From Candidatus Thalassarchaeum betae (GTDB lineage: Archaea; Thermoplasmatota; Poseidoniia; Poseidoniales; Thalassarchaeaceae): a stretch of DNA of 64,000 nt. Below are positions 32,566 to 41,834 of the stretch, piece after piece. The DNA is taken from the NCBI GenBank assembly GCA_003193925.1, contig PSPG01000008.1, positions 62,001 through 126,000 of the forward strand, given 5' to 3'. The number at the start of each line of letters is the position of its first letter. Positions within the stretch are counted from its first letter, which is position 1. The notes beneath the pieces are model-generated. The model had not been told where the DNA came from. It worked only from the letters and a program-made list of their open reading frames with translations, and ran no database searches. The translations under genes and the position numbers were made by a program.

Positions 32566-32644
32566 GGACTCGGGAACGCTCACAGGCACAAGAGCATATG
32601 TGTGTCGCCCTAACCCTAATGATGGTGTCCGGAACTGGCCCAAT

Positions 32645-33814
32645 GTGAGTACCCTTAGCGACTACGACTGCCCCAAGTGCTCGACGAAACTCAGGGTGGA
32701 GTCAGCCGAGGAAGTAGATGGCGTCGACTTGCTGGTCTGCATCAAGTGCTGGGGCCTCGCAGTACAGGCCAAGACGATGCAAGGAATCGTTCCTGACGAA
32801 GTACGGGAGAAAATCGAGAACGCGGGGTTCAAGCACCCAGAGGGGCGCAGCTGCCCGGTTTGCCCCTCTACGATGATGGAAATAGCAGTGCCCAAACCAT
32901 TCGGATCAGAGGACCGAGCGAGCGAGCACGATGTGAAGATAGACATCTGCGGGGACTGCGCCACCATCTGGTTCGATGCAGGCGAGCTCGACACCCTGAA
33001 CGGCATCAAGCCGAAGCTGCGTAAGGTGGAGATGGAGGATAGCGCTGACAAGATAACGGCGGTTGTCGACGACTCGAGTTCCTCAGTGAAGTCGAGGAGG
33101 GTCGCGGGGATTTTCCTAGCATCACTCGGGTTGATGTTGCTGGGTGCAGGTTCGGGTGCCTGCTGGTCCATCACATCACTTCTGGTGATCCTGGGAGGCG
33201 GGATCCTTGCCATTACCGTGGCCCCGGAGACCGGACTTGAGAAGGGGGCCTGCAGCCGCTGCGGCCTCGAGGACGAGACGATTGGTTGGACTTGCCAGAG
33301 GGCGGGGTGCGAGGCTCCCATCTGCACCACATGCAGGTCGGCGGGTCAAGATCCGGCCGCGCAATACGTGAAGACCCTAGGTGGCGGTGCGTTGATGGTG
33401 GCGGGAGTCGTGCTTGGTATCGGTCTCCTCGTCGTCACTGAAGGGGCTGTGGCTGAAGGATTCCTCCCGGCAGCAGCCGGTTACGAATTGATTTCAGACG
33501 ATGAGGAGGAAGGTCTGCTAGTCTGCAAGGAATGCAAAAAGGAGATGGGTGCCCTTCAGTTCGCCGATTCCGATGCTCGCACAGAAAGAAAGGAATGGAC
33601 TGAGAAGGAAAAGAAGACGGCGGCAGGGGGGCCTTGGGATGTTGTCGATTCTTTCGCCGAGGGGGTGAAGGATGCGGAGTCAAAGAGTGCTCAGCGCGAA
33701 GAGTACCTGAAATCGCAGACCCACTGCCTACACATTGACGGGAAGACTGTCAAAAGGTGCCGCAGGATGGTTTTTCGCAAGTCAGGCTACTGCTACAGAC
33801 ACCAACGGGAGTGA
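32645..33814 (+). CDS. Zinc-ribbon membrane protein with C-terminal C-x-C-YCxxH motif (paralogue 1)
   Basis: Function unknown. From GTG 32645 there is an N-terminal zinc ribbon (YDCPKCSTKLRV with CIKCWG), then a TFIIB-like zinc ribbon (CPVCPSTMMEI with CGDCATIWFDAGEL). A membrane pair follows (IFLASLGLMLLGAGSGACW, LLVILGGGILAITV), then a B-box-like cysteine cluster (CSRCGLEDETIGWTC with CEAPICTTC) and another hydrophobic segment. It ends with CLHIDGKTVKRCRRMVFRKS and GYCYRHQ, a small Cys-Cys-Cys-His unit shared with the next gene. Four bases separate the two genes, so they are cotranscribed. Confidence 0.65.
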   Translation: MSTLSDYDCPKCSTKLRVESAEEVDGVDLLVCIKCWGLAVQAKTMQGIVPDEVREKIENAGFKHPEGRSCPVCPSTMMEIAVPKPFGSEDRASEHDVKIDICGDCATIWFDAGELDTLNGIKPKLRKVEMEDSADKITAVVDDSSSSVKSRRVAGIFLASLGLMLLGAGSGACWSITSLLVILGGGILAITVAPETGLEKGACSRCGLEDETIGWTCQRAGCEAPICTTCRSAGQDPAAQYVKTLGGGALMVAGVVLGIGLLVVTEGAVAEGFLPAAAGYELISDDEEEGLLVCKECKKEMGALQFADSDARTERKEWTEKEKKTAAGGPWDVVDSFAEGVKDAESKSAQREEYLKSQTHCLHIDGKTVKRCRRMVFRKSGYCYRHQRE

Positions 33815-33818
33815 TTGA

Positions 33819-34700
33819 ATGGCAAAGTGCAAGGGCATAGATGAGAATGGAGAGGTTTGTGGGCGCCCCGCCATGTACAATTCCGATTACTGCAAGAATC
33901 ACAGGACTCAGGACCCAACTGTGAGTATCTGCATGGGCAAGAACCCCGCTGGCAAACCCTGCTCTAGGATGGCGTTGGAGGGCCTTCTATTCTGCAGGCA
34001 GCACAGGACCCAGATAGCTGATATCGAAAAGCTCCAATGCCCCCGGGGATGCGGTCTGCTCAGTTACAGATGGGTAGACAACAAAGGCGGGTACTATGTT
34101 TGCAAAGAATGCAGGGGTGCAGTGCTAGATTCAAAGGCGATGGAGACTAGGCTTTCGAAGCACGTTGAGGGTCTAAACGAGCTTCTTGAGAGTGGTGAGG
34201 AGTGCTCTCTGAAGTGCCCTAATTGCGAGGGTGTGATGCTAGAGTTCAGGGTTGCCTACGTAATCGAAAGAGGTGGTGGTGGAGGCATGCACTTAGGCGG
34301 TGGCGGTGGTGGTGGTGCAATAATTGCCGGTATCGTTGTACTCGCCATAGTTGCAGCAGCTGCTGAAGCCTCAAAGAGGAAGTCCAAAGGTGAATATGAG
34401 CAGAATATAGGAGAAACCATGGTAGTCGATGGGTGTCGAGAGTGTGGGACATTCTGGTTCGATGGTGACGAATTGGGCATTGCACGAAACTCGTTAATCG
34501 AGGGCGCGAGTGCAGCGCATGTAGCCCGGATACAAGCAAATATTGCCGAGAAGAAGGCGTCCAAAGAGAGAATTCGATCGGCGGCTGGAACGGAGAATTG
34601 CATGCATGTTGAGAAGCGTGGGATGCCCCCGGCTTTGAAGAAGTGTAGAAGGGTCACTTATCGCGGCACTGAATACTGCTACATGCACCAGCCGGAGTGA
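33819..34700 (+). CDS. Zinc-motif membrane protein with three CxxxC-YCxxH units (paralogue 2)
   Basis: Function unknown. The N-terminus has two tandem small zinc units (CKGIDENGEVCGRPA...YCKNH and CMGKNPAGKPCSRMA...FCRQH) and the C-terminus a third (CMHVEKRGM...KKCRRVTYR...YCYMH). Between them are two TFIIB-like zinc ribbons (CPRGCG/CKEC and CPNCEG/CRECGTFWFDGDEL) around a glycine-rich stretch (GGGGGMHLGGGGGGG) and one membrane helix (AIIAGIVVLAIVAAAA). Base composition is visibly more AT-rich than its neighbours. The small unit resembles the DUF5763-type motif seen in viral and bacterial proteins, by recall. Confidence 0.65.
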   Translation: MAKCKGIDENGEVCGRPAMYNSDYCKNHRTQDPTVSICMGKNPAGKPCSRMALEGLLFCRQHRTQIADIEKLQCPRGCGLLSYRWVDNKGGYYVCKECRGAVLDSKAMETRLSKHVEGLNELLESGEECSLKCPNCEGVMLEFRVAYVIERGGGGGMHLGGGGGGGAIIAGIVVLAIVAAAAEASKRKSKGEYEQNIGETMVVDGCRECGTFWFDGDELGIARNSLIEGASAAHVARIQANIAEKKASKERIRSAAGTENCMHVEKRGMPPALKKCRRVTYRGTEYCYMHQPE

Positions 34701-35099
34701 TCAGGCGACCATGGAGCCGGGCAGTACGCCTTCGGGCAGCTCGAGCAGGCGCACCGTGCCGTCGGGGTCGATCGCACCGAGCACGAGGAACTGCGAGACG
34801 AAGCCGCTTGGCAGGGTCTTGTCGCCGAGGTTGAGCGCGCCCACCACAGTGCGGCCCATCAGCTGGGCGCGCGAGTAGTTGGTTATCTGGGCCGAGCTCC
34901 ACAATTTCCCCATCACCGGCCCGAAGTCGACGTGGAACTTGTACGACGGCTTGCGCATCTCGGGGAACTCCTCGACCTCGATGACCACTCCCGCACGCAG
35001 GTCCAGCTCGAAGTACGCTGCCGCGCCCACGTACTCCTTCCTGTCGATCTTCTCGGGGTGGTAGGGCTCGCCAGTGGGGTCGATCTCGTGCTGGCTCAC
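34701..35099 (-). CDS. CsaA-like tRNA-binding domain protein
   Basis: Single EMAP-II/tRNA-binding OB-fold protein like bacterial CsaA and the MetRS C-terminal domain. Core segments FELDLRAGVVIEVEEFPEMRKPSYKFHVDFG and SSAQITNYSRAQLMGRTVVGALNLGDK match CsaA closely. At 132 residues it has about 20 extra N-terminal residues. CsaA has been described as an export-related chaperone that binds tRNA; the archaeal role is unknown. Its start abuts the pyrE stop, so the two are coupled. Confidence 0.85.
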   Translation of the reverse strand: MSQHEIDPTGEPYHPEKIDRKEYVGAAAYFELDLRAGVVIEVEEFPEMRKPSYKFHVDFGPVMGKLWSSAQITNYSRAQLMGRTVVGALNLGDKTLPSGFVSQFLVLGAIDPDGTVRLLELPEGVLPGSMVA

Positions 35100-35687
35100 T
35101 CACTCACCCGCCACGTCCGACCTCAGCAGCAGCGGCCTGAGCTCGATGCCGGCCTCGGCGAAGGCCTGCGCCCCGCCCTCCTCGCGGTCGAGTATGGTGA
35201 TGCAGGCCGCGACCTCGCAACCCATCTCGGTGAGTCTGGCAGCAGCCTGCAGCGCCGAGTTGCCGGTAGTGGTGACGTCCTCGAGCAGCACCACCCTGTC
35301 GCCGGCAGCGAGGCTCGAGCCCTCGATTCCCGGCGGGTTGCCGGTCTTGCGCCCGCCGCGCCCCTTGGGCTCCTTTCGTACTAGGAATCCTCGCAGGCTC
35401 GAGCCTATGCGAGCCTTGGCGATGGCGATGCCTGTGAGTGGCACCGCGCCGAGTTCGAGGCCACCGACCGCATCCACGCCACCGATATCGTCGATCTCGG
35501 CGTGGATGAGCACGCCCAGCAGGTGGGCAGAGTCGGGGTCCATCATGACCGGCTTCATGTCGAAGAAGTGGGCGCTCTGACGGCCGCTGGCGAGAGTGAA
35601 CGGCTCATCGGGGGAATGCAGATAGGCCAAGTCACGGACCTTGCCGACGAGCCTCGACCTCGCTTCATCCGCAGTGGTTGACGCCAT
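35100..35687 (-). CDS. pyrE: Orotate phosphoribosyltransferase
   Basis: Makes OMP from orotate and PRPP in pyrimidine synthesis. FTLASGRQSAHFFDMKPVM is the orotate-binding opening, FLVRKEPKGRGGRKT the flexible catalytic loop, and VVLLEDVTTTGNSALQA the PRPP-binding motif. Length 195 is normal. It is first in a two-gene minus-strand run with the CsaA-like gene and divergent from the polymerase gene, 137 bases away. Confidence 0.95.
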   Translation of the reverse strand: MASTTADEARSRLVGKVRDLAYLHSPDEPFTLASGRQSAHFFDMKPVMMDPDSAHLLGVLIHAEIDDIGGVDAVGGLELGAVPLTGIAIAKARIGSSLRGFLVRKEPKGRGGRKTGNPPGIEGSSLAAGDRVVLLEDVTTTGNSALQAAARLTEMGCEVAACITILDREEGGAQAFAEAGIELRPLLLRSDVAGE

Positions 35688-35824
35688 CTTCCTCCTTCAC
35701 TTCGGCTCAGTGGGGGTCGGATGAAGGTTCGCACTGCGAACAGCCCGATTGGCAGTCATTACGGTGAATGTTCTTGGACGGCCTCTTTCAGTGTCAGGAT
35801 GCTCGACAGCGGAGCGTGTGCGAG

Positions 35825-38800
35825 ATGGGCGGAGATAAGCGGCAGATGGCGGTATACGACGAGGCTCGCCTTAGCGCTGAGCGCGAGGCTTACCAGAGCT
35901 GGTTGGACCGGCGCGCCGAAGAGGTCTACCGGATTGCTGCGGCGGCTAAGGCCAAGGGCCTTGACTTCTCGGACGAGATCGAGATTCCTCGCGCCGCTGA
36001 CCTAGCCAGTCGCACTCAGAAGCTGCTCGAGGCAGATTACCTGCATGGACTGAACATAGAGGACGACCTGCGCAACCTGCTCAATACCTCCGAGCGCGAG
36101 GACGCGGCGATCGAGATCGCCCTCGATGTCGCAAGGAGGATGCACGCGAAGACCAGCGATATCGAGAAGGCCATCGACTCGGGTCTGAGGGTCGGCCTCG
36201 CGGTGCTGACCGAGGCGGTGCTGGTAGCACCGCTCGAAGGCATCGGCGGAGTCCGAATCATGAACAACGCCGACGGCTCGGAGTTCCTCTCGATCGACTA
36301 CGCCGGACCGATCCGAGCGGCCGGCGGGACCGCCCAGGCGCTCGGCGTGCTGATCGGCGACATGATCCGCACGGAGCTAGGCATCGGCAGGTACGTTCCC
36401 ACGACTCCAGAGGTAGAGCGAGTCAAGGAGGAGTTCGGCCTCTACAGGGTCAGTCTGCAGTACAAGCCACCTCCCGAGGAGATCGAAGTCATCGTGAGGG
36501 CCTGCCCCGTGATGATCAACGGCGAGGAGACCGAGCGCCTGGAGTGCGCGGGCTACAAGGAGGTCCGCAACATCATCAACTCGAACGGCTCGCCGCGAAC
36601 CAGGATACGCGGCGGCGTCTTGCTGGTAATCGGCGAGGGGCTGTGCCTCAAGGCACCGAAGATCCTCAGGCACACCGAGAGGCTCGATGTACCCGGCTGG
36701 GACTTCGTAGCCCAGTTCGTCGGCAAGGGCAAGGGCAACGACGAAGGCGAAGATGGGCTCAAGAAGAGGGAGATTTCCAAGGTCACCCGCTACATGGAGG
36801 ACATCATCGCCGGCAGGCCCGTCTTCGGCGAGCCGGGAGAGCCGGGCGGGTTCAGACTGAGGTACGGCAGGAGCCGCGCCTCTGGGCTGGCCGCAGCAGG
36901 AGTGAACCCGGTCTCGATGGAAGCCCTAGGGGGATTCCTGTCGGTTGGCACTCAGATGAAGGTCGAGAGACCGGGCAAGGCCTGCGCGGTGACGCCCTGC
37001 ATCGACATCGACGGGCCAACTGTGCTGCTTGAGGACGGGACCTTCCAGAGGATCTTCACCATCGAGGAGTGGCGCGAGTGCTCGCACAGGGTGCTCAGCA
37101 TCTGGGACTCGGGTGAGATCCTCTCCGGCTTCGGCGAGTTCCTCGAGAATAACAAGGACCTCGTTCCATCGGCCTACAACCGTGACTGGTGGGCGGCCGA
37201 CCTAGCCGACGCGCTGGACCACCCTGAGAAGGTCGACAGATTCGCCGAGCTGCTCGGAGCCAGCCGGGAGAGCCTGCCCCCCGGCATCCCGTTCAACGGT
37301 GCCATAGAGAGAGGCGGGGAGAGCGCGCTCGAGCGCAACTGGCGGCGGCGTGACTGGTACCTGTGCCTGCGCGACATGGAGCTGGACTGGGAGCAGGCGC
37401 GTGCGCTGGCTCAGGAGTTCGGGACCGCCGTCCCGACGCCGTGGAACCTGTGGTGGTCCGACATGCCGATATCATTCGCGCCCGCTGTCATCGAGGCACT
37501 GGTAGCCTCTACTGTCGAAGAGGGGAGGGTCCGTCTGCACGGAGCCGCCCGGGATTGGGCTCCTGAGACCCACATCGAGGACATCGGCCTGCCGGCACCT
37601 TCGACGGGAGTGTGGCCGCGCTGGACCGAGGTCCACAGCCATGGCATCCTCAAGTCAGCCCTGATGACTCTGGGCGTCGAGCACCACCACGAAGGCGAGG
37701 ACATGGTGATCCCCACCCACTGGGAGGGCTTGGTAGAGGGACTCGGTCTGGAGTTCCATGACAACGCAATCCGCGTCGCCACCGAGGCTGGCCCGCACAT
37801 CGAGGACAGAGTGAGTAGGATTCGAGCGGCCACCGACGTAATCGCTCAGGAGAAGGCTCGTCAGGAGGAGTTGGAGGGGCGCCGCGCTGTGGTCAGGATG
37901 AAGACCGAGACCGCCGCCAGGCAGGAAGGACTCGGCATCCAGGAGACCGAAGCGGCTGGGAGAGAGGCCGTGGAGGAGATCGAGGACCCTGGTCCGGACG
38001 ACCCCGCAGCCCTGCGGGCTGCACTCACACTGATAGACGAACACAGCGTCGAGCGCTCGCTGTGGCTGGCAAGACGGCTGTCCGACCTGCGTTGGGAGGA
38101 CTCCGCGCCGTGCAGAGTCGGGTCCCGGATGGGCAGGCCCGAGAAGGCCGGTGCCCGTCAGATGAAGCCGTTGGTGCACGCTCTGTACCCCATCGGGGAG
38201 AACGGTGGGCCCCAGCGTCTGCTGGGACAGGCCGCCAGCAAGGGGATAATCCGCGTCGATATGGGGCCAAGAATCTGCGACAAGTGCGGAAGGGACTCGC
38301 CGCACCTCAGGTGCCACAACCGTCTGACTGCAGGTGAGGCCGTAGAGTGCGGAGGCAGGACGCGAGTGAAGAAGCGTCGCGGTGGCCACATGAGGCGCAG
38401 ATTGGGCCTGCGTACGAGCGTCCCGCTCGCTGAGATTATCGAAGTCAAGAGGCGCGCGCTCGGGCTGGACAGGATACCCGTCAGGATCAAGGCTGTCAAA
38501 GGACTGATCTCCATCGGACAGACGCCCGAACCGATAGAGAAGGGGATCCTGCGCGCCAAGCACGGTATCTCGGTGTTCCGCGACGGGACCTCGCGCTACG
38601 ACATGAGCGATGTCCCGATGACTCACTTCAGACCGAGCGAGATAGGGACCCCCTGGAAGACGCTGCTCGATCTGGGCTACAAGCACGACATCTTCGGAGA
38701 GGAGCTATCCTCAGACGAGCAACTGCTGGAGCTGCTACCCCAGGACTTCGTCCCATCGATCGCTGCGAAAGGGCAACTGCTCGCCGTCTGTGGCTTCGTC

Positions 38801-39799
38801 GACGACCTGCTGGTTCGTTTCTATGGGATGCAGGCATTCTACGAGGTCGGCGACGAGAGGGATCTAATCGGCCACCTCGCGATTGGTCTCTCGCCCCACA
38901 CATCTGGAGGGGTGCTCTGCAGAATCATCGGGTGGACCACTGCCTCCGCTGGCTACGCCCACCCTCTGTTCCACGCCGCCAAGCGCCGCAACTGCGACGG
39001 CGACGAGGACGGTCTGATGATGCTGCTCGACGGTCTGCTCAACTTCTCCAAGTCAATCCTGCCCGCGGGGCGCGGCGGCCAGATGGACGCCCCGCTGGTT
39101 CTCAGCACACGAATCAATCCGAAGGAGATCGACAAGGAGGCGCTCAACGTCGACTGCTCATGGGCCTACACGCGCGCCTTCTATGAGGCGACCAAGTCAC
39201 AGCCGCACCCCAGCGAGGTCGAGCCCTTGGTCGACCTAGTCGCCGACCGAGTCGGCTCGGTCGGCGAGATACGTGGTTACGGCTGGACGCACGACTCGGG
39301 CCGGCTGGACGCCGGCCCGGTGAACTCGGCCTACAAAACGCTCGAGACAATGGAGGACAAGATGCTGGCGCAGTTGGCGCTAGGCCAGCAACTCAGAGCG
39401 GTCAGCGTGCAGCGCGTGGCCTCACAGGTCATCGAATCGCACTTCCTCCCCGACCTGCGCGGTAACCTGATGGCTTTCACGAGACAGAAGGTGCGCTGCG
39501 TGAAGTGCGCCCACTCCTATCGGAGGATCCCACTGGCGGGCAAGTGCATACAGAACCTCGCGACATCCGGGGGGCTGTCCGGGGCGAGGGGTGACGAGAG
39601 TACTCTGTGCGGGGGCAATGTCGTTCTGACGGTCTCCGAAGGAGCCGTTCGCAAATACATCAAAATCACCCGCGAGGTCATCGAGAAATACGGCGTCGAC
39701 ACCTACACCAAGCAACGTGTGGAGTGGATGACCGACAGCGCCGACTCGCTGTTCAACGACGACACGGTCACCGTGATGACCCTGAACGACTTCGTCTAG
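35825..39799 (+). CDS. polC: DNA polymerase D large (catalytic) subunit DP2
   Basis: Catalytic subunit of the archaeal replicative polymerase D. The N-terminal region has GSEFLSIDYAGPIRAAGGTAQALGVLIGD. The catalytic Asp motif is RRNCDGDEDGLMMLLDGLLN near residue 1055, followed by RGGQMDAPLVLSTRINPKEID. Zinc fingers are CDKCGRDSPHLRC with a later CGG near 815, and CVKCAHSYRR...CIQN...CGG near the C-terminus. Length is about 1325 residues with no intein-like insertion. The start is ATG 35825 (MGGDKRQMAVYDE) or 35846; the track start at 35768 is too far upstream. The small subunit DP1 is not in this window. Confidence 0.96.
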   Translation: MGGDKRQMAVYDEARLSAEREAYQSWLDRRAEEVYRIAAAAKAKGLDFSDEIEIPRAADLASRTQKLLEADYLHGLNIEDDLRNLLNTSEREDAAIEIALDVARRMHAKTSDIEKAIDSGLRVGLAVLTEAVLVAPLEGIGGVRIMNNADGSEFLSIDYAGPIRAAGGTAQALGVLIGDMIRTELGIGRYVPTTPEVERVKEEFGLYRVSLQYKPPPEEIEVIVRACPVMINGEETERLECAGYKEVRNIINSNGSPRTRIRGGVLLVIGEGLCLKAPKILRHTERLDVPGWDFVAQFVGKGKGNDEGEDGLKKREISKVTRYMEDIIAGRPVFGEPGEPGGFRLRYGRSRASGLAAAGVNPVSMEALGGFLSVGTQMKVERPGKACAVTPCIDIDGPTVLLEDGTFQRIFTIEEWRECSHRVLSIWDSGEILSGFGEFLENNKDLVPSAYNRDWWAADLADALDHPEKVDRFAELLGASRESLPPGIPFNGAIERGGESALERNWRRRDWYLCLRDMELDWEQARALAQEFGTAVPTPWNLWWSDMPISFAPAVIEALVASTVEEGRVRLHGAARDWAPETHIEDIGLPAPSTGVWPRWTEVHSHGILKSALMTLGVEHHHEGEDMVIPTHWEGLVEGLGLEFHDNAIRVATEAGPHIEDRVSRIRAATDVIAQEKARQEELEGRRAVVRMKTETAARQEGLGIQETEAAGREAVEEIEDPGPDDPAALRAALTLIDEHSVERSLWLARRLSDLRWEDSAPCRVGSRMGRPEKAGARQMKPLVHALYPIGENGGPQRLLGQAASKGIIRVDMGPRICDKCGRDSPHLRCHNRLTAGEAVECGGRTRVKKRRGGHMRRRLGLRTSVPLAEIIEVKRRALGLDRIPVRIKAVKGLISIGQTPEPIEKGILRAKHGISVFRDGTSRYDMSDVPMTHFRPSEIGTPWKTLLDLGYKHDIFGEELSSDEQLLELLPQDFVPSIAAKGQLLAVCGFVDDLLVRFYGMQAFYEVGDERDLIGHLAIGLSPHTSGGVLCRIIGWTTASAGYAHPLFHAAKRRNCDGDEDGLMMLLDGLLNFSKSILPAGRGGQMDAPLVLSTRINPKEIDKEALNVDCSWAYTRAFYEATKSQPHPSEVEPLVDLVADRVGSVGEIRGYGWTHDSGRLDAGPVNSAYKTLETMEDKMLAQLALGQQLRAVSVQRVASQVIESHFLPDLRGNLMAFTRQKVRCVKCAHSYRRIPLAGKCIQNLATSGGLSGARGDESTLCGGNVVLTVSEGAVRKYIKITREVIEKYGVDTYTKQRVEWMTDSADSLFNDDTVTVMTLNDFV

Positions 39800-40554
39800 T
39801 ATTCCAGATCCAAGGTCCCTAGGACCTTGTCCATCCACTGCAGCTTAGCCAACTTGTTCTCCGCGTCAGTGGCGCCCGACCACCGCCCGACCGCGTCAGA
39901 CCTCGTCCCAAGCATGGTAATCGACGCCGCAGGGACCCCCAGCGAGCGGACGAAACAAGCTGCACGGTCGCCGTCGGTGAAACCCCCTGGATTGTGCATG
40001 CCGGGAATCTCGCCCGGGGTCTGATGAGTCAGCACCAGTGGCGAGGGGGTTGAAGTCGAGGCTGCGAGTTCCAGCAGCGAGCCCCACTCGGGCACATTGT
40101 CGCCGTGAGCGTGCAGAATCACCGGTATTCCGCGCTTGACCGCGGCCGTGGTGCCGTCGCCGCCATCGCCGTCGCTGACGATGCAGGCCAAGCGTGACCA
40201 AGCGCGCTCTGCCGTCGAGTCGGGTAGCGTGGAGAGGACTCCCGCCGCGCCGTCGGCTGCGACCAGCAGCGCTGGGCGCTCAAGGACGCTAAGCAGGTCC
40301 TCGGCCTCCACCGCCGCTCCGAGAATCGCGACCTCGGCCTCCCTGAGGACGAGTCTGCGCCGCAGATTGGCCACAGAGGCCGCGCGCCGTGGCCGCGACC
40401 ATGCCTCGACGAACGACTCCTCGACCGTCGCGAGCAGGGCCTCGGCGCTGCTCGCATCGGCGTCCAGCGCCCAACCGAAGTGGACGCGGACATCTGATTG
40501 GATGGCCACTAACGCGGCATCGACCGGAAGCAGGTCGGTCGGCCTGTCTATCAT
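39796..40554 (-). CDS. mptE: Archaeal 6-hydroxymethyl-7,8-dihydropterin pyrophosphokinase (MptE-type)
   Basis: Predicted to pyrophosphorylate 6-hydroxymethyl-dihydropterin for folate or pterin cofactors. Family signatures are VAADGAAGVLSTL, the HAHGDNVPEWG motif and HNPGGFTDGDRAACFVRSLGV. The metal-binding DLDG motif of the family appears here as VSDGDGGDG, a change at the second position. I start at ATG 40554, giving 252 residues; the longer track ORF overlaps the divergent primase promoter. It is convergent with polC, overlapping its stop by a few bases. Confidence 0.8.
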   Translation of the reverse strand: MIDRPTDLLPVDAALVAIQSDVRVHFGWALDADASSAEALLATVEESFVEAWSRPRRAASVANLRRRLVLREAEVAILGAAVEAEDLLSVLERPALLVAADGAAGVLSTLPDSTAERAWSRLACIVSDGDGGDGTTAAVKRGIPVILHAHGDNVPEWGSLLELAASTSTPSPLVLTHQTPGEIPGMHNPGGFTDGDRAACFVRSLGVPAASITMLGTRSDAVGRWSGATDAENKLAKLQWMDKVLGTLDLEY

Positions 40555-40618
40555 GCGCTCGCTCCAGTGGAAGGACTCGGTGAGTGTTGAAGAACCCTCG
40601 CGGTCCACTGTGCTACCC

Positions 40619-41791
40619 ATGCCGATGCCTCTAGCGCTGCCGGACATCGAGGACGAGGTCCTGCTGGCTCGCTACCCCTTCCTGCCTCAAGGCCGCGAAC
40701 ACATGCGCCAAGTTCTGGAGAGCAACGGAATCACCGTCGAGGACCTCATCGAGGCGCCTTGGCTGGAGGACGTCCGAACCCGAGGCAGGCTGCGTCTGCT
40801 CGAGAGCGTGATGCACAAGGACGGCGCCGACATAGCGACCACCGTCGACCTCTCGACCGAAGTCGGCCGGATGACCGAGGTCCTGTCGTTCCTGCACGCC
40901 ATGCTCGTGGTGTGCGCCTCGTTCAACGAGAGGCTGCTGGCGCGCTGGATCGAGGGCGAGGCGACACGGGCTGACCAGCTGTTCGGCATGGACTCGGGCA
41001 ACTTCGAGCTTCTTGCGCGCTCGTACTTCTCCGACATTAGGGAGCAGAGGAACGGCAGAGGGGACGATTCCGTGTTCTGGATACCGATGGCGGACTTCAT
41101 CGAGCTGTGCCCTCGGATCTCCGGCACTTACTGGCACTTGGCGAACAGGCCGGTGAGGGGAGGCTGGGTGTGTATGAGCCCAGGCGCAGGGGAGAACAGC
41201 AGACAGCGTACTGCGAGGCTGCTGAAGGAGAGGATCCGCGAGAACCTCAGCGAATCCTGCGTCGAGCGCATGGACAAGATGAGCGAGGAGTTCGCCGCCC
41301 TGTTCGCAGATCCCGTCGAGCGCATCACCGGCCTGCTGTCTGAGCGCGTCGAAGCCGAGATGCCGATGACTGCCGCGGTGCGCGAGGACTGGCCGCCGTG
41401 CTTCGAGTCCGCCATCTCCGAGCTGAATCAGGGAGTCAATGTGAATCACGTCGGACGGGTCTTCCTCGCGGCCTTCTCGAGGGCCATCGGCATGTCTCAG
41501 GAGCAAGCCTGCTCGTTCTTCGACAACGCTCCCGACTACAGCGCGGACACGACCTCCTACCAAGTGAACCAGATCTACGAGCGGGGCTACACTCCGCACG
41601 GCTGCGCCGCGCTGAAGACGGGAGCGAGGTGTCCCGTCCAGCCCGGTGACGACAGGCTGTGCGACCAAGAGTGGATGACGCATCCACTGAAGTACCTCAG
41701 GGTGAAGCAGCGCAGCCGGTATCGGGAGGGCTCGCGACCCGAGGAGGAGCCTGAAGTCGAGTCGGACGAGCCCAAGGCGGCCAATTCTTGA
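40619..41791 (+). CDS. priL: DNA primase large subunit PriL
   Basis: Iron-sulfur subunit of archaeal primase that positions PriS for RNA primer synthesis. N-terminal helical part: RYPFLPQGREHMRQVLESNG. The C-terminal Fe-S domain has DWPPCFESAISELNQGVNVNH near residue 259 and later cysteines in GCAALKTGARCPV and DRLCDQEWMTHPLKYLR, giving the four ligands. From ATG 40619 it has 390 residues; the 551-residue track ORF reads backwards through mptE. Divergent from mptE and close to polC, so this is a replication cluster. Confidence 0.93.
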   Translation: MPMPLALPDIEDEVLLARYPFLPQGREHMRQVLESNGITVEDLIEAPWLEDVRTRGRLRLLESVMHKDGADIATTVDLSTEVGRMTEVLSFLHAMLVVCASFNERLLARWIEGEATRADQLFGMDSGNFELLARSYFSDIREQRNGRGDDSVFWIPMADFIELCPRISGTYWHLANRPVRGGWVCMSPGAGENSRQRTARLLKERIRENLSESCVERMDKMSEEFAALFADPVERITGLLSERVEAEMPMTAAVREDWPPCFESAISELNQGVNVNHVGRVFLAAFSRAIGMSQEQACSFFDNAPDYSADTTSYQVNQIYERGYTPHGCAALKTGARCPVQPGDDRLCDQEWMTHPLKYLRVKQRSRYREGSRPEEEPEVESDEPKAANS

Positions 41792-41834
41792 TATGGGCCT
41801 GCATCCTATCGCGGTTCACATCGGATGAATAGGC

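Noticed and set aside
35825-39799. Intein in PolD large subunit
   Set aside because: Length and motif spacing are those of an uninterrupted DP2; no intein splice motifs seen.
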